64,000 nucleotides of DNA from Variovorax flavidus. GTDB lineage: Bacteria; Pseudomonadota; Gammaproteobacteria; Burkholderiales; Burkholderiaceae_C. The position numbers and the translations under genes were made by a program. The notes beneath the pieces are model-generated. The model was not told where the DNA came from, ran no database searches, and saw only the letters and a program-made list of their open reading frames with translations. The stretch lies in the NCBI RefSeq assembly GCF_030317145.1, contig NZ_JASZYE010000001.1:868001-932000 (forward strand). Reading direction: 5' to 3'. Below, in pieces: positions 8,830 to 18,870 of this stretch (the first letter of the stretch is position 1; each line of letters begins with the position of its first letter).

Positions 8830-9747
8830 TCACCCGGCAAGATCGTGCGGCTCGTCGCTGTCCAGGTTTTCGACCAGAAAGTCGATCAGCCGCCGCACCG
8901 CCGGCACCAGCGCACGACGGGCTGGGAACATGACGTGGGTGATGCCCGGCGCGGGCCCCCAGCCCGGCAGCACTTCCACCAGCGTCCCGGATTTGAGTTC
9001 GTTGCGGCACATGTAGTCGGGCAGCACCGAAGCGCCGGTCCCCTGCACGACCGCGAACTTGAGCGTCAGCAGGTCGTCGGCGACGTAACGCGGCGTGTGC
9101 GTGTGCACGATCACCTTGCCCGCCGGGCCTTCGAGGCGCCAGTTGGCGCGTCCATCGCCAGTGGACATCGCCACGGTGTCGATCTTGTGCAAGTCCGCCG
9201 GCAGCAGCACCGGCCCCTGGCGCCGAAGCTGTTCGGGATTGCCGACCAGGATGCCCCGGCTGATGCCGAAGGTCTTCGCGACCAGCGTGGCGCTGTCCTC
9301 GATCTCGGGCCGAACGCGCAGCGCGAGATCCACGCCCTCCTCGACCGGATCGACCGGCCGGTTCAGTACGCGCATCTCGACACGCACCGCGGGATAGCGC
9401 GCCATGAACTGCGGCATGAGTGGGCCGACGCTGCTTTGCGCCAGCGTCACGGGGCAGCTCAGCCGCACCGTGCCGCTCGGCTCGGTCTGCACCTGAGCCA
9501 CCGCTTCGGCCGCCGCCTGCGCCGCATCGCGCATCGCGGCGCAATGCCGCAGATAGATCTCGCCGGCGGGCGTCAGCGACAAGCGCCGGGTGCTGCGCTG
9601 CATCAGCTGAACCCCGAGTTCGGCCTCGAGGTCGGCCACCCGCCGTGACAACCGGGATTTCGGCACACCTAGCGCGCGGCTCGCTGCGGCAAAGCCGCCC
9701 CGCTCCGCGACCTCGGCAAAAAACACCATGTCGTTCAGGTCTTGCAT
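8830..9747 (-). CDS. LysR-family transcriptional regulator
   Basis: 305 residues. The N-terminal winged helix-turn-helix (about 3-60: FFAEVAERGGFAAASRALGV, SRRVADLEAELG) is typical of LysR regulators, followed by an effector-binding domain (about 90-295) of the CrgA/DsdC-like group seen in quinone- and azo-reductase-linked regulators. It is divergent from azoR with 131 bases between start codons, so azoR is its likely target. The effector is unknown; electrophiles such as quinones are plausible from family precedent. Confidence 0.9.
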   Translation of the reverse strand: MQDLNDMVFFAEVAERGGFAAASRALGVPKSRLSRRVADLEAELGVQLMQRSTRRLSLTPAGEIYLRHCAAMRDAAQAAAEAVAQVQTEPSGTVRLSCPVTLAQSSVGPLMPQFMARYPAVRVEMRVLNRPVDPVEEGVDLALRVRPEIEDSATLVAKTFGISRGILVGNPEQLRRQGPVLLPADLHKIDTVAMSTGDGRANWRLEGPAGKVIVHTHTPRYVADDLLTLKFAVVQGTGASVLPDYMCRNELKSGTLVEVLPGWGPAPGITHVMFPARRALVPAVRRLIDFLVENLDSDEPHDLAG

Positions 9748-9878
9748 CGCCTCATTGTCCTATCTATGGAACGATTTAAGCCATTTTTGCCGACTTATCA
9801 AAGAATCGCCACAAAAATAGAATTCTCCCCACGCCGACCGATTTCAGTGCCGGCACTTTCCAAGAAAGAGCATTGATC

Positions 9879-10526
9879 ATGAAACTGCTGCACGTCGATT
9901 CCAGCGTCCTGGGAACCAACTCCGTTTCCCGCCAACTCACGGCTGAAGTGGTGGCGGAATGGCGCAAGGGCCATCCGAACACGACGGTCGAGTACCTCGA
10001 CCTGGCGGTCGATGCTCCCAATCACTTCAGCGCTGACGCACTTGGCATCAAGGTTGGCGTGCAAGCCGAGCCGACGGAGGCCCAGCGTCACGAGAACGAA
10101 GTCTCCGAGCGCCTGGTGGCCCAGTTCCTCGCCGCGGACGTGATCGTGGTTGGCGCCCCGCTCTACAACTTCACGGTGCCGACCCAGCTCAAGGCCTGGA
10201 TCGACCGCCTCGCGCAAGCTGGCCGTACCTTCAAGTACACCGACAAGGGCCCCGTCGGCCTCGCCACCGGCAAGACCCTGATCGTCGCTTCGACCCGCGG
10301 CGGCATCTACTCGACCAGCGAAGGCGGCCAGGCGATGGAACACCAGGAAAGCTATCTGAAGGTGGTCTTCGGCTTCTTCGGCGTGACCGATGTGCGCTTC
10401 GTTCGCGCCGAAGGCGTGGCGATGGGTGATGCTCCCAAGGCCGCTGCGATCGGCTCGGCCCGTGCCGACATCGCTGCAGCCATCGGCAAGGCTGCCAATC
10501 AGGATCAGGCCACCCTGGCAGCTTGA
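9879..10526 (+). CDS. azoR: FMN-dependent NADH-azoreductase
   Basis: 215 residues from ATG 9879. AzoR-type flavodoxin-fold enzymes reduce quinones and azo compounds with NADH and bound FMN. Visible motifs are the N-terminal phosphate loop ([18 protein letters not shown]), [26 protein letters not shown] and [14 protein letters not shown], all family hallmarks. It is transcribed away from the LysR gene. Physiologically it probably defends against quinones or thiol-reactive electrophiles. Confidence 0.93.
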   Translation: MKLLHVDSSVLGTNSVSRQLTAEVVAEWRKGHPNTTVEYLDLAVDAPNHFSADALGIKVGVQAEPTEAQRHENEVSERLVAQFLAADVIVVGAPLYNFTVPTQLKAWIDRLAQAGRTFKYTDKGPVGLATGKTLIVASTRGGIYSTSEGGQAMEHQESYLKVVFGFFGVTDVRFVRAEGVAMGDAPKAAAIGSARADIAAAIGKAANQDQATLAA

Positions 10527-10532
10527 TTCTCA

Positions 10533-10569
10533 GGCTGAGCCTTCGCCCGATGCGGGCGGGGGCTCAGCC
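10533..10569. terminator. Bidirectional terminator-like hairpin between convergent genes
   Basis: The arms GGCTGAGCC (10533-10541) and GGCTCAGCC (10561-10569) are exact reverse complements. An inner CGCCC/GGGCG extension (10544-10548 and 10553-10557) surrounds a short loop. It starts seven bases after the azoR stop and includes the stop codon of the convergent flavin reductase. There is no long T run, so efficiency is uncertain. Confidence 0.7.
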
Positions 10570-11115
10570 CTTGTGGCTCTTGACCCAGGCCACGTATTTT
10601 TCCACCCAGGTCTGCAGGAACTGCTTGCTTCCTTCGGCGATGTGGCCCTTGTCGTCGAACATGCCTTCCTTGTTCTGCAGGAAGACCTCCGGCTGGCCAA
10701 GGGTCGGCACGTCGAGGTAGGCCAGGATGGTACGCAGATGCTGCTGCGCAACCGCGGTGCCCACGGCGCCGACAGACACTCCCACCACACCTGCCGGCTT
10801 GCCGGCCCATGCGCTCTGGCCGTAGGGCCGCGACGCGTTGTCGAGCGCATTCTTGAGCACGCCCGGAATCGAGCGGTTGTACTCGGGCGTGACGAACAAC
10901 AGGCCATCGGCGGCCGCGATCTCAGTCTTGAGACGCTTGACCGCCGGCGCCTGATTGCCGTCCTGGTCCTGGTCATAGAGCGGCAGGTCGTCGATGCGCA
11001 CATGCTCGAAGGTGAAATCCTCGGGAGCGAGATGCGCTATCGCCAGTGCGAGCTTGCGATTGAACGAATCCTTGCGCAGGCTGCCGATGACGACAGCAAT
11101 CTTGGTCTGGCTCAT
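10564..11115 (-). CDS. NAD(P)H-dependent FMN/quinone reductase (ChrR/YieF type)
   Basis: 183 residues. The flavodoxin-like fold shows VVIGSLRKDSFNRKLA as FMN phosphate loop, FVTPEYNRSIPGVLKNALD as the conserved flavin-binding segment, and GVSVGAVGTAVAQQHLR. Homologues reduce quinones, chromate or flavins. It is convergent with azoR and follows the sulfur run by 80 bases. It could in principle supply reduced flavin, but ssuE is already present, so quinone reduction is the likelier job. Confidence 0.88.
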   Translation of the reverse strand: MSQTKIAVVIGSLRKDSFNRKLALAIAHLAPEDFTFEHVRIDDLPLYDQDQDGNQAPAVKRLKTEIAAADGLLFVTPEYNRSIPGVLKNALDNASRPYGQSAWAGKPAGVVGVSVGAVGTAVAQQHLRTILAYLDVPTLGQPEVFLQNKEGMFDDKGHIAEGSKQFLQTWVEKYVAWVKSHKG

Positions 11116-11195
11116 GAAAACTCCTTGGAAGCGGGGTTGAAGAGAGTCGCGACAAATTGTGCAAAGCGCACAAGACCTTATCTAGAAAAGGCTGA

Positions 11196-12110
11196 TCACG
11201 TCGCCCGGCGCTGCGGTGCGTTCTGCAGGCTGGCCTGCGAGACGCTGGCACCCGGCGGCACGTCGTCGGTGATCCACACGTTGCCACCGATGGTTGCGCC
11301 CTTGCCGAGCGTGACACGGCCGAGGATGGTTGCGCCGGCATAGATCACGACGTCGTCCTCCACCACCGGATGGCGCGGCTGACCCTTCTGCAGATTGCCT
11401 TCGACGTCGATCGGGAAGCGCTTGGCGCCCAGCGTCACGGCCTGGTAGATGCGCACACGCTTGCCGATCACCGCGGTTTCGCCGATGACGACCCCCGTAC
11501 CGTGGTCGATGAAGAAGCCCGCGTCGATCTGCGCGCCCGGATGGATGTCGATGCCGGTCTGGCTGTGCGCCAGTTCAGCCACGATGCGCGCAAGCAGTGG
11601 CAGCCCGAGCCCGTAGAGCCGGTGTGCCAGACGATGATGAACCATCGCGAGGATGCCCGGATAGCACAGGAGCACTTCGTCGACGCTGCGTGCCGCCGGG
11701 TCGCCCTGGAAGGCCGCGAGCACGTCGCCGTCGAGCAGGCGCCGGATGCCGGGAAGCGCAGCCGCGAATTCACGCACCGCGGCCGTGGCTTGCGCATCGA
11801 TTTCCTCGGCTGCACGCGGCTGATGGCGCGCCGTGTAGCGCAGCTCGAGCGAGGCTTGCACCCACAGCGACTGCAGTGCCGAATCCAGTGTGTAGCCGAC
11901 ATAGAAATCCTCGCTCTCGTGCCGCAGGTCGGGCGGACCGAGGCGCATCGGAAAGAGCGCGCCTTTCAGGGACTCCACGATCCCTGCCAGCGCGTCGCGC
12001 GAAGGAAACTCGCGGCTGCCGGGCTCGCGCGAGCGCTTCTGTGAATCGCGCCATTCGTCGCGTGCAGCGCGCAGCGCGGAGACGATGTCGCTGACGTCGA
12101 AGTGAGACAT
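11196..12110 (-). CDS. Serine O-acetyltransferase (EpsC/CysE family)
   Basis: 304 residues from ATG 12110. The enzyme acetylates L-serine to O-acetylserine, the acceptor for sulfide in cysteine synthesis. An alpha-helical N-terminal domain (1-150) precedes a left-handed beta-helix of hexapeptide repeats with the catalytic stretches DIHPGAQID, FFIDHGTGVVIGETAVIG and VTLGAKRFP. It is longer than E. coli CysE and matches the EpsC type. It lies about 100 bases after metQ at the end of the sulfur-scavenging run, which fits its role in consuming the acquired sulfur. Confidence 0.92.
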   Translation of the reverse strand: MSHFDVSDIVSALRAARDEWRDSQKRSREPGSREFPSRDALAGIVESLKGALFPMRLGPPDLRHESEDFYVGYTLDSALQSLWVQASLELRYTARHQPRAAEEIDAQATAAVREFAAALPGIRRLLDGDVLAAFQGDPAARSVDEVLLCYPGILAMVHHRLAHRLYGLGLPLLARIVAELAHSQTGIDIHPGAQIDAGFFIDHGTGVVIGETAVIGKRVRIYQAVTLGAKRFPIDVEGNLQKGQPRHPVVEDDVVIYAGATILGRVTLGKGATIGGNVWITDDVPPGASVSQASLQNAPQRRAT

Positions 12111-12178
12111 GCCTTGTCCTCCGGTGGTGGGGTTCGACCATGCAGCATCGCACAAAACCCCACCGCGACCGGGTTACT

Positions 12179-12194
12179 CGGCAGGTTTCCCTGC
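12179..12194 (-). terminator. Small hairpin between metQ and the acetyltransferase gene
   Basis: GGCAGG and CCTGCC form a perfect six-base stem with a TTTC loop, starting about 20 bases after the metQ stop. No T run follows on the minus strand. It might attenuate or process the transcript rather than end it. Confidence 0.35.
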
Positions 12195-12213
12195 CAAGTG
12201 CTGTCCCGACGGC

Positions 12214-13020
12214 TTACCAGCTCGCGAGGACCGAACCCTTGAACTCGTTCTGGATGTAGTTGCGCACCTCGTCCGAGTGGTAGGCCTTCACCAGCTTGGC
12301 GACCCAGGGCTTGCCCTTGTCCGCCTCACGCACGACCAGGATGTTCACGTAGGGGCTCTTCGCGCCCTCCTTTGCGATCGCATCCTTGCCCGGATTGAGG
12401 CCGGCGGAGAGCGCGAAGTTGGTGTTGATACCGGCGGCATCGAGGTCGTCGAGCGTACGCGGCAGCTGCGCCGCATCGACCTCGACGAACTTGATCTTCT
12501 TCGGGTTCTCGATCACGTCGAGCGGCGTGGCCTTGAGGCCGGCTTCGGGCCTGAGCTTGATCAACCCCTGGTCCTGCAAGAGCAGCAGCACGCGACCTCC
12601 GTTGGTCGGGTCGTTGGGCATGCCGAAGCGCGCGCCTTCCTTCAGATCCTTCAGGTTCTTGACCTTCTTCGAATAGATGCCGATCGGGAAGTTGACGGTG
12701 TAGGCCACGTCCACCAGCTTGTAGTTGCGGTCCTTGACCTGCTGGTCGAGGTACGGCTTGTGCTGGTAGCTGTTGGCGTCGAGATCGCCCGCGGCCAGCG
12801 CGGCGTTCGGCTGCACGTAGTCGCTGAACTCGACGACCTGGATCTTGAGGCCGTCCTTCTCGGCGACCTTCTTGACCTGCTCGAAGATCTGGGCGTGCGG
12901 GCCGCCGGTGACGCCGATCTTGAGCGGCTTGTCCTGCGCAAATGCCGGCGCGGTCGCAAAGCCCGTCACGATCGCCAGGGCGACGACCGACTGGAGAAGC
13001 TTGCGTTTGGGTTGATTCAT
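12214..13020 (-). CDS. metQ: Methionine ABC importer, substrate-binding protein MetQ
   Basis: 268 residues. The family motifs LKIGVTGGPHAQIFE, DYVQPNAALAAGDLDANSYQH and PNDPTNGGRVLLLLQ identify the NlpA/MetQ group that binds D- or L-methionine and related compounds. The signal peptide ends in APAFA-Q with no lipobox cysteine, so this copy appears to be soluble in the periplasm, unlike the usual MetQ lipoprotein. It follows metI by 32 bases in a metN-metI-metQ order. Confidence 0.93.
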   Translation of the reverse strand: MNQPKRKLLQSVVALAIVTGFATAPAFAQDKPLKIGVTGGPHAQIFEQVKKVAEKDGLKIQVVEFSDYVQPNAALAAGDLDANSYQHKPYLDQQVKDRNYKLVDVAYTVNFPIGIYSKKVKNLKDLKEGARFGMPNDPTNGGRVLLLLQDQGLIKLRPEAGLKATPLDVIENPKKIKFVEVDAAQLPRTLDDLDAAGINTNFALSAGLNPGKDAIAKEGAKSPYVNILVVREADKGKPWVAKLVKAYHSDEVRNYIQNEFKGSVLASW

Positions 13021-13052
13021 GAAACGTGTTCCTTGTGGGAGAGAGAAAAAAA

Positions 13053-13718
13053 CTACTTGTGGCTGAGCCTGCGCACCAGCCAGTCGCCACCACTTTGCAG
13101 CGCCTGCACGAACAGGATGAGGACGATCACCACGGCGAGCATCACCTCGGGCAGGAAGCGCTGGTAGCCGTAGCGAATGCCCAGGTCGCCCAGGCCGCCC
13201 CCGCCGATCGCACCCGCCATCGCCGAGTAGCCGGTGAGGCTCACGAAAGAGATCGTCACGCCGGCCACGATGCCGGGCAAGGCTTCGGGCAGCAGCACCT
13301 TCCAGACGATCTGGCGCGTGGTCGCGCCCATGGCCTGGGCCGCCTCGACGAGACCGCGATCGACCTCGCGCAGCGAGGTTTCGACCAGCCGTGCCACGAA
13401 AGGCGCAGCCGCGATGCTCAGCGGCACCACGGCCGCCGCGGTGCCGATCGACGAGCCCGTCAACAGGCGGGTGAGCGGGATGATCGCCACCAGCAGGATG
13501 ATGAAAGGTGTCGAGCGCACCGCATTGACGATGGCGCCGACGATTCGATTGGCGGGCCGATTCTGCAGAACGCCGCCCGTATCCGTGAGGTGCAGGTACA
13601 CGCCGAGCGGAACGCCGACCGCGGCACCGATCAATCCCGAGATGCCGACCATCACGATGGTTTCCCAGAGCGAGGTCGCGAAGAGTTCCAGCATGGGGCC
13701 GGTGAAGACGTCAAACAT
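13053..13718 (-). CDS. metI: Methionine ABC importer, permease MetI
   Basis: 221 residues from ATG 13718, which overlaps the end of metN by eight bases. Five membrane helices are visible, and the docking loop ([20 protein letters not shown]) and the conserved [17 protein letters not shown] segment define MetI. It forms the transmembrane dimer of the methionine importer. The next gene, metQ, follows closely. Confidence 0.94.
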   Translation of the reverse strand: MFDVFTGPMLELFATSLWETIVMVGISGLIGAAVGVPLGVYLHLTDTGGVLQNRPANRIVGAIVNAVRSTPFIILLVAIIPLTRLLTGSSIGTAAAVVPLSIAAAPFVARLVETSLREVDRGLVEAAQAMGATTRQIVWKVLLPEALPGIVAGVTISFVSLTGYSAMAGAIGGGGLGDLGIRYGYQRFLPEVMLAVVIVLILFVQALQSGGDWLVRRLSHK

Positions 13719-14760
13719 GCGCCACCTCCTGCACCACGACGCCGGCGCCGCGCAGATACGCGACCGCCGATGCCACCGATTCGCCCGCGCCTCGCGCCAG
13801 CACGGCCAGCGAGCCGAAAGGCCGTCCCTGGATCTCGTCGACCTGGCCATGCACGATCGACAGGTCGATCCCAAAGCGGCGAATCACCTGCGACAGCAGC
13901 GGCTGGTCCGCCGCGTCGTCGCCTGCGAAAGCCAGGCGCAGGAGCTGGGGCGCCTGGCTGCCACCGTCGCGCATCAGGGCGCGGATCCGCGCCAGCACGC
14001 TCTCGGGCAAGGCCTGTGGCGCGATGTCGTCGAGCAGGCTGCGCGTGGTCTCGTGCTGCGGCCGTGTGAAGACGTCGAGCACGGCGCCCTGCTCCACGAT
14101 GCGGCCATGGTCGATCACCGCGACCTGCTGCGCGAGTTGCTTGATGACCTGCATCTCATGCGTGATGAGCACGATGGTCAGGCCGAACTCACGGTTGATC
14201 TGCTGCAGCAGCGCGAGGATCGAGCGCGTGGTCTCGGGGTCCAGTGCCGAGGTGGCTTCGTCTGAAAGCAGCACCTTCGGCCGGTTGGCCAGCGCACGCG
14301 CGATGCCCACGCGCTGCTTCTGGCCGCCGCTGATCTGCGCCGGATAGCGGTCGCGCAGGCCGGTGAGGCCCACGAGTTCAAGCAACGGCTCGACGCGGGC
14401 CTGGATGTCCGACGGGCGCAGGCCCGCAAGTTCGAGCGGCAGCGCCACGTTGTCATAGACGGTGCGCGAAGCCAGCAGGTTGAAGTGCTGGAAGATCATG
14501 CCGATACCCTGGCGAGCGGCGCGCAAATCGGCATCGTCCAGTGCCGTGAGCTCGCGGCCGTCGACGCGCACGCTGCCGCGCACGGGGCGATTGAGGAGAT
14601 TGATGGTGCGCACCAGCGAGCTCTTGCCCGCCCCGCTGCGCCCGATCACGCCGAACACTTCGCCCGGCGCCACCGTCAGGTCGATGCCCTTGAGAGCCTC
14701 GACCGGCCCGCTCGGGCCGTCATAGATCTGGTGAATGTCAGAGAGTTGGATCATCCCCAT
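13711..14760 (-). CDS. metN: Methionine ABC importer, ATP-binding protein MetN
   Basis: 349 residues; translation may begin at ATG 14760 or at the ATG two codons later. Walker [10 protein letters not shown], signature ISGGQKQR, Walker [15 protein letters not shown] and switch VLITHEMQV are all present. The C-terminal NIL domain (about 270-349, with [17 protein letters not shown]) binds methionine and inhibits transport when the pool is high. The start follows the Mop-domain gene by only one base, so both are on one message. Confidence 0.95.
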   Translation of the reverse strand: MGMIQLSDIHQIYDGPSGPVEALKGIDLTVAPGEVFGVIGRSGAGKSSLVRTINLLNRPVRGSVRVDGRELTALDDADLRAARQGIGMIFQHFNLLASRTVYDNVALPLELAGLRPSDIQARVEPLLELVGLTGLRDRYPAQISGGQKQRVGIARALANRPKVLLSDEATSALDPETTRSILALLQQINREFGLTIVLITHEMQVIKQLAQQVAVIDHGRIVEQGAVLDVFTRPQHETTRSLLDDIAPQALPESVLARIRALMRDGGSQAPQLLRLAFAGDDAADQPLLSQVIRRFGIDLSIVHGQVDEIQGRPFGSLAVLARGAGESVASAVAYLRGAGVVVQEVAHV

Positions 14761-14761
14761 T

Positions 14762-14977
14762 TTAAAGCTTGGCGATCGACACCTCGGTCGACTTCACCAG
14801 AGCGACCACATCGGAACCAGGCTTGAGCTGCAGCTCGTCGACCGAGCGCGTGGTGATCACCGAGGTCACGATGCCCCATGCGGTCTCGACGTCGACTTCG
14901 GAAACGACGTCGCCGCGGATGATCTCGCGGACCTTGCCCTTGAACTGGTTGCGGACGTTGATGGCTTGGATGGACAT
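14762..14977 (-). CDS. Mop-domain (molbindin-like) small oxyanion-binding protein
   Basis: 71 residues forming a single TOBE/Mop domain ([50 protein letters not shown]). Such proteins form hexamers that bind molybdate or similar oxyanions in the cytoplasm. Its place between ssuB and metN in a sulfur run is notable: in other organisms Mop proteins sit with molybdate genes, none of which appear here. It could buffer an oxyanion or respond to sulfate. Domain call is firm, role is inference. Confidence 0.85.
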   Translation of the reverse strand: MSIQAINVRNQFKGKVREIIRGDVVSEVDVETAWGIVTSVITTRSVDELQLKPGSDVVALVKSTEVSIAKL

Positions 14978-15022
14978 GGAAAGCTCCTTGGTTGAAAAAG
15001 AAAGGTCAGGAATCGCCTGCGC

Positions 15023-15847
15023 TCACACCGCCCAGCGCAGCACGTGTGCAGGACCATCGGCCCAGCGGGTGTCATTCGCCGGCTCGGAGTTGTCGGGTTT
15101 TTGCAGCACGCGATCGAGAATGCGTTTCTCGATCGCCGCGAAGGCCGGATCGCCTTGCGAGCGCGGCCGCGCCAGCGAGATGGTTTCGTCCAGCGCGATG
15201 CGGCCGTCCTCGATCAGGATCACGCGGTCGGCCAGCGCAACGGCCTCCTGCACGTCGTGCGTGACCAGCAGTGCGGTGAAGCGATGGCGCTGCCACAGGC
15301 TCTCGATCAGGCGGTGCATCTCGATGCGAGTGAGGGCATCGAGCGCGCCCAGCGGCTCGTCGAGCAGCAGCAGACGCGGGTGGTGCACCAGCGCCCGCGC
15401 CAGCGACACACGCTGCCGCTGCCCGCCCGACAGGCGTGCCGGCCATTCGCCGCGGCGCTCCGCCAGGCCCACCTGCGCCAGCACCTCCTCGCCACGCGCA
15501 CGGCTCTCCGCGGGCAGGCCCAGCGTCACGTTGTCGAGAACGCGGCGCCACGGCAGCAGCCGCGCTTCCTGGAACATGATCCGTGTGTCGTCATGCAAGC
15601 CATCGATGGCCTTGCCGTCCGTGTAGAGCGCGCCCTCGGAGGCCTCTTCGAGACCTGCGATCAGCCGCAACAAGGTGCTCTTTCCGCAACCGCTGCGACC
15701 GACGATGGCGATGAATTGCCCCGGCTCGATGGAGAGCTGCGTGTTGCGCAGCACCTCGCGTTCGCCGTAGCGCTTGGACAAGCCGCGGATGTCCAGGCGC
15801 ACGCCGCCCGGACCCTCGTCGTTCGTTGGATGGAGGATGGCGCTCAT
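15023..15847 (-). CDS. ssuB: Aliphatic sulfonate ABC importer, ATP-binding protein
   Basis: 274 residues from ATG 15847. Walker [10 protein letters not shown], signature LSGGQRQR, Walker [13 protein letters not shown], switch VTHDVQEAV. The [17 protein letters not shown] segment is characteristic of the SsuB/TauB/NrtD group. It follows a binding-protein gene by five bases and shares the operon with ssuC and ssuD, which fixes it as SsuB. Confidence 0.93.
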   Translation of the reverse strand: MSAILHPTNDEGPGGVRLDIRGLSKRYGEREVLRNTQLSIEPGQFIAIVGRSGCGKSTLLRLIAGLEEASEGALYTDGKAIDGLHDDTRIMFQEARLLPWRRVLDNVTLGLPAESRARGEEVLAQVGLAERRGEWPARLSGGQRQRVSLARALVHHPRLLLLDEPLGALDALTRIEMHRLIESLWQRHRFTALLVTHDVQEAVALADRVILIEDGRIALDETISLARPRSQGDPAFAAIEKRILDRVLQKPDNSEPANDTRWADGPAHVLRWAV

Positions 15848-15852
15848 GGTCT

Positions 15853-16818
15853 TCAGGCTCCCGGGGTGAACAGCGCCACATCGAGCGCATTGATTTTTCT
15901 GGGCAGCAGCTTCTCGGCGAAGAAGGCATCGGCAATGCGTTGCTGTTCGCCGAGTCCGCCGGACACCACCGGCCGTACTTCGTAGCTGCGGCGCGCGTTG
16001 GCCTGCTCGACCGTGGCGGCATCCAGGCCCCACACGGGCGCAAGCAACGCTGCCGCTTCCTTGGGCTTCTGCTTGACCCAGGCGCCCGCCTTCTGCAGTT
16101 CGCTGTACAGCACGCGCAGGACATCCGGCCGGGATTGCGCGAAAGGCGTGCCTGCCAGGTAGTAGCGCTGGTAGGACGCGATGCCGGTGCCGTCGGCCAG
16201 CACGCGCACGCTGGATTGCCTCTGCGCTGCGGAAAGGAACGGATCCCACACCACCCACGCGTCGATCGCACCGCGTTCGAAGGCCGCGCGTCCATCGGCC
16301 GGCGTGAGGTACGCGGGCTCGATGTCCTTGAACGTGAGACCCGCCTTGTCGAGCGCGGCGATCAGCAGGTAGTGCACGCCCGCCGCCTTGGCAAACCCGA
16401 CCTTGCGACCCTTGAGATCGGCAACCGAGCGAATCGGCGAATCAGCACGAACCACGATGGCCTGGGCCGATGGCGAAGGTGCCTCCTGCGCCACGAAGGT
16501 CAGCTTGGCGCCAGCCGCCTGGGCGAACACCGGCACGGTGTCGGCCACGTCGGCACTGAAGTCGAGGTTGTCGAGATTGAGCGCTTCCAGCAGCGGCAAG
16601 CCGCTGGTGAACTCGTGCCAGCCGATCTTCACGCCCAGCGGCGCGAGTTGGCGTTCGAGCGTGCCCAGGGTCTTCAGCACCACGATCAATGTCGACGACT
16701 TCTGGTAGCCGATGCGCACGGTCGACGGCGTGTTGTTCTGCGCGAAGGCCAGGCCGCCGGCGACCGAAGCCAGCGTCGCCAGTGCACCGCGACGGGTGAA
16801 GGACAGTGTGCGAGTCAT
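15853..16818 (-). CDS. Second sulfonate-binding protein, SsuA paralogue
   Basis: 321 residues from ATG 16818. A twin-arginine-like signal ([12 protein letters not shown]) ends near AFA-Q. The mature fold matches the SsuA/TauA/NMT1 family: [46 protein letters not shown]. It lies between ssuC and ssuB, 13 and five bases away, in an operon that already holds ssuA upstream. The two probably present different sulfonates or sulfate esters to one membrane core. Ligand is unknown. Confidence 0.88.
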   Translation of the reverse strand: MTRTLSFTRRGALATLASVAGGLAFAQNNTPSTVRIGYQKSSTLIVVLKTLGTLERQLAPLGVKIGWHEFTSGLPLLEALNLDNLDFSADVADTVPVFAQAAGAKLTFVAQEAPSPSAQAIVVRADSPIRSVADLKGRKVGFAKAAGVHYLLIAALDKAGLTFKDIEPAYLTPADGRAAFERGAIDAWVVWDPFLSAAQRQSSVRVLADGTGIASYQRYYLAGTPFAQSRPDVLRVLYSELQKAGAWVKQKPKEAAALLAPVWGLDAATVEQANARRSYEVRPVVSGGLGEQQRIADAFFAEKLLPRKINALDVALFTPGA

Positions 16819-16831
16819 CTTCGTTGCTCCT

Positions 16832-17665
16832 TCACTTCGCGACGCTGTAGCCGGGATGCCAGCGCAGCCACCAACGCTCCAGCCCGCGCGCAAACAGGTC
16901 GGCCAGCTTGCCGAGCAGTGCATAGAGCAGGATGCCCACCAGCACGATGTCGGTCTGCAGGAACTCGCGGGCATTCATCGTGAGATAGCCGATGCCGGAT
17001 TGCGCGGAGATGGTCTCCGCCACGATCAGGATCACCCACATCAGCCCGAGCGAGAAGCGCAGGCCGACGAGGATCGACGACATCGCGCCCGGAAGAATCA
17101 CTTCCTTGTAGAGCTGCCAGCGCGTGAGCCCGTAGGTCCGACCCATCTCGATGAGTTGCGGATCGACGTTGCGGATGCCGTGGAAGGTGTTGAGGTAGAT
17201 CGGAAAGAACACCGACACCGAGATCAGGAACAACTTGGCCGATTCGTCGATGCCGAACCAGAGGATCACGAGCGGGATCAGCGCCAGCGCAGGAATGTTG
17301 CGCACCATCTGGATGCTGGAGTCGAGCAACGTCTCGAAGAACTTGACCGAACCCGTCAGCAAGCCCAGTGCGAGGCCCAGACCGCCGCCGATCGCGAGCC
17401 CGGCCAGAGCGCGCCCGGCACTCACCTTCACGTGCGTCCACAGCTCGCCCGACACGGCCAGCGTCCACGCGGCCTTGACCACGTCGATGGGCGCGGGCAG
17501 CACCCGGGTCGAGAGCCAGCCGAGCGACGAGGCGATCTGCCACACCACGATGAGGCCGACCGGCACGAGCCAGGGGACGAGGCGCCTGGCGACGCCGATC
17601 GCGAAGGCCTTGGGGGCGTTCAGCGATGGCGCGGAGGCTGGCAAGGTCTGCACTTGTTCAGTCAT
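16832..17665 (-). CDS. ssuC: Aliphatic sulfonate ABC importer, permease
   Basis: 277 residues with about six membrane helices. The docking loop (DPQLIEMGRTYGLTRWQLYK) and the GLMWVILIVAETISAQSGIG segment are diagnostic for the SsuC/TauC group. It homodimerises as the sulfonate channel and lies between ssuD and the second binding protein. It is the only membrane component of this type in the window, so both binding proteins presumably use it. Confidence 0.93.
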   Translation of the reverse strand: MTEQVQTLPASAPSLNAPKAFAIGVARRLVPWLVPVGLIVVWQIASSLGWLSTRVLPAPIDVVKAAWTLAVSGELWTHVKVSAGRALAGLAIGGGLGLALGLLTGSVKFFETLLDSSIQMVRNIPALALIPLVILWFGIDESAKLFLISVSVFFPIYLNTFHGIRNVDPQLIEMGRTYGLTRWQLYKEVILPGAMSSILVGLRFSLGLMWVILIVAETISAQSGIGYLTMNAREFLQTDIVLVGILLYALLGKLADLFARGLERWWLRWHPGYSVAK

Positions 17666-17691
17666 GGAAGTCCTTTTGAATCGCTGCGCGA

Positions 17692-18861
17692 TCAGCTCTG
17701 CGAGCGGAGGCGCGATGGCGCATCCAGATTGGCGACAACTTCACCGAAGGGCCCGGTCAAGGTCTCGCCCGGCAGTCCCGGACGCTGCTTGCGCGGCAAC
17801 AGCGGGAACACCAGCTCCGCAAAGCGATACGCCTCTTCCAGATGCGGATAGCCCGAGAAGATGAAGTTGTCGATGCCCAGCGCCGCGTACTCCTCGATGC
17901 GCGCGGCAACCGTCTTCGGGTCGCCCACCAGCGCCGTGCCCGCGCCGCCACGCACCAGGCCCACGCCGGCCCACAGGTTCGGGCTGATCTCCAGGTCCGC
18001 ACGCGTCCGCTTGGCGCCACCGGCGTGCAGCGCAGCCATGCGGCGCTGGCCTTCGGAGTCCATGCGTGCGAACGCCGCCTGCGCGCGAATCACTGTTTCG
18101 TCGTCCACGCGGCTGATCAGGGATTCAGCGGCGCGCCATGCTTCGTCTTCGGTCTCGCGCACGATGACGTGCAGCCGGATGCCGAACTTCACGGTGCGTC
18201 CCCGGCGAGCGGCGCGTTCGCGCACGTCGGCGATCTTCTTCGCCACTTCGGCGGGCGGCTCGCCCCAGGTCAGATAGGCATCGACCTGCTCGGCCGCGAG
18301 ATCGTGTGCCGCGGCCGACGATCCGCCAAACCACACGGGCGGATACGGCTTCTGCGTCGGCGGAAACAAGAGCTTTGCGCCCTTCACGCTCAGGTGTTTG
18401 CCCTCGTAGTCATAGCTCTGGCCGTCATGGCTGCGCGCGATGATCTCGCGCCAGATACGGATGAACTCGGCCGACTGCTCGTAGCGCGCAGCATGGTCGA
18501 GGTACACGCCATCGCCTTCGAGTTCGGCCTGGTCGCCACCGGTCACGAGGTTCACCAGCACCCGCCCGCCGGAAAGCCGGTCGAAGGTCGCGGCCATCCG
18601 CGCTGCAAGGCTCGGCTGGTGCAGTCCCGGCCGCACCGCAACCAGGAACTTGAGCCGCGAGGTGGCGCCGATCAGGCTCGACGCAATCACCCACGGGTCC
18701 TCGCAGGAGCGGCCGGTCGGAATCAGGACGCCTTCGTAGCCGAGCTTGTCGGCCGCGCCGGCGATCTGCTGCAGGTAGGCCAGGTCGACCGTTCGCGCAC
18801 CTTCGGTGGAACCGAGGTAGCGGCTGTCGCCATGGGTGGGGAGGAACCAGAGGATTTGCAT
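17692..18861 (-). CDS. ssuD: FMNH2-dependent alkanesulfonate monooxygenase
   Basis: 389 residues. SsuD cleaves alkanesulfonates to aldehyde and sulfite using reduced FMN from SsuE and oxygen. The TIM-barrel luciferase-family signatures are visible: [15 protein letters not shown] at the N-terminus, [49 protein letters not shown] and the C-terminal [19 protein letters not shown]. Length and motifs fit the enzyme well. It lies nine bases after ssuA. Confidence 0.95.
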   Translation of the reverse strand: MQILWFLPTHGDSRYLGSTEGARTVDLAYLQQIAGAADKLGYEGVLIPTGRSCEDPWVIASSLIGATSRLKFLVAVRPGLHQPSLAARMAATFDRLSGGRVLVNLVTGGDQAELEGDGVYLDHAARYEQSAEFIRIWREIIARSHDGQSYDYEGKHLSVKGAKLLFPPTQKPYPPVWFGGSSAAAHDLAAEQVDAYLTWGEPPAEVAKKIADVRERAARRGRTVKFGIRLHVIVRETEDEAWRAAESLISRVDDETVIRAQAAFARMDSEGQRRMAALHAGGAKRTRADLEISPNLWAGVGLVRGGAGTALVGDPKTVAARIEEYAALGIDNFIFSGYPHLEEAYRFAELVFPLLPRKQRPGLPGETLTGPFGEVVANLDAPSRLRSQS

Positions 18862-18870
18862 GGCGCGTTC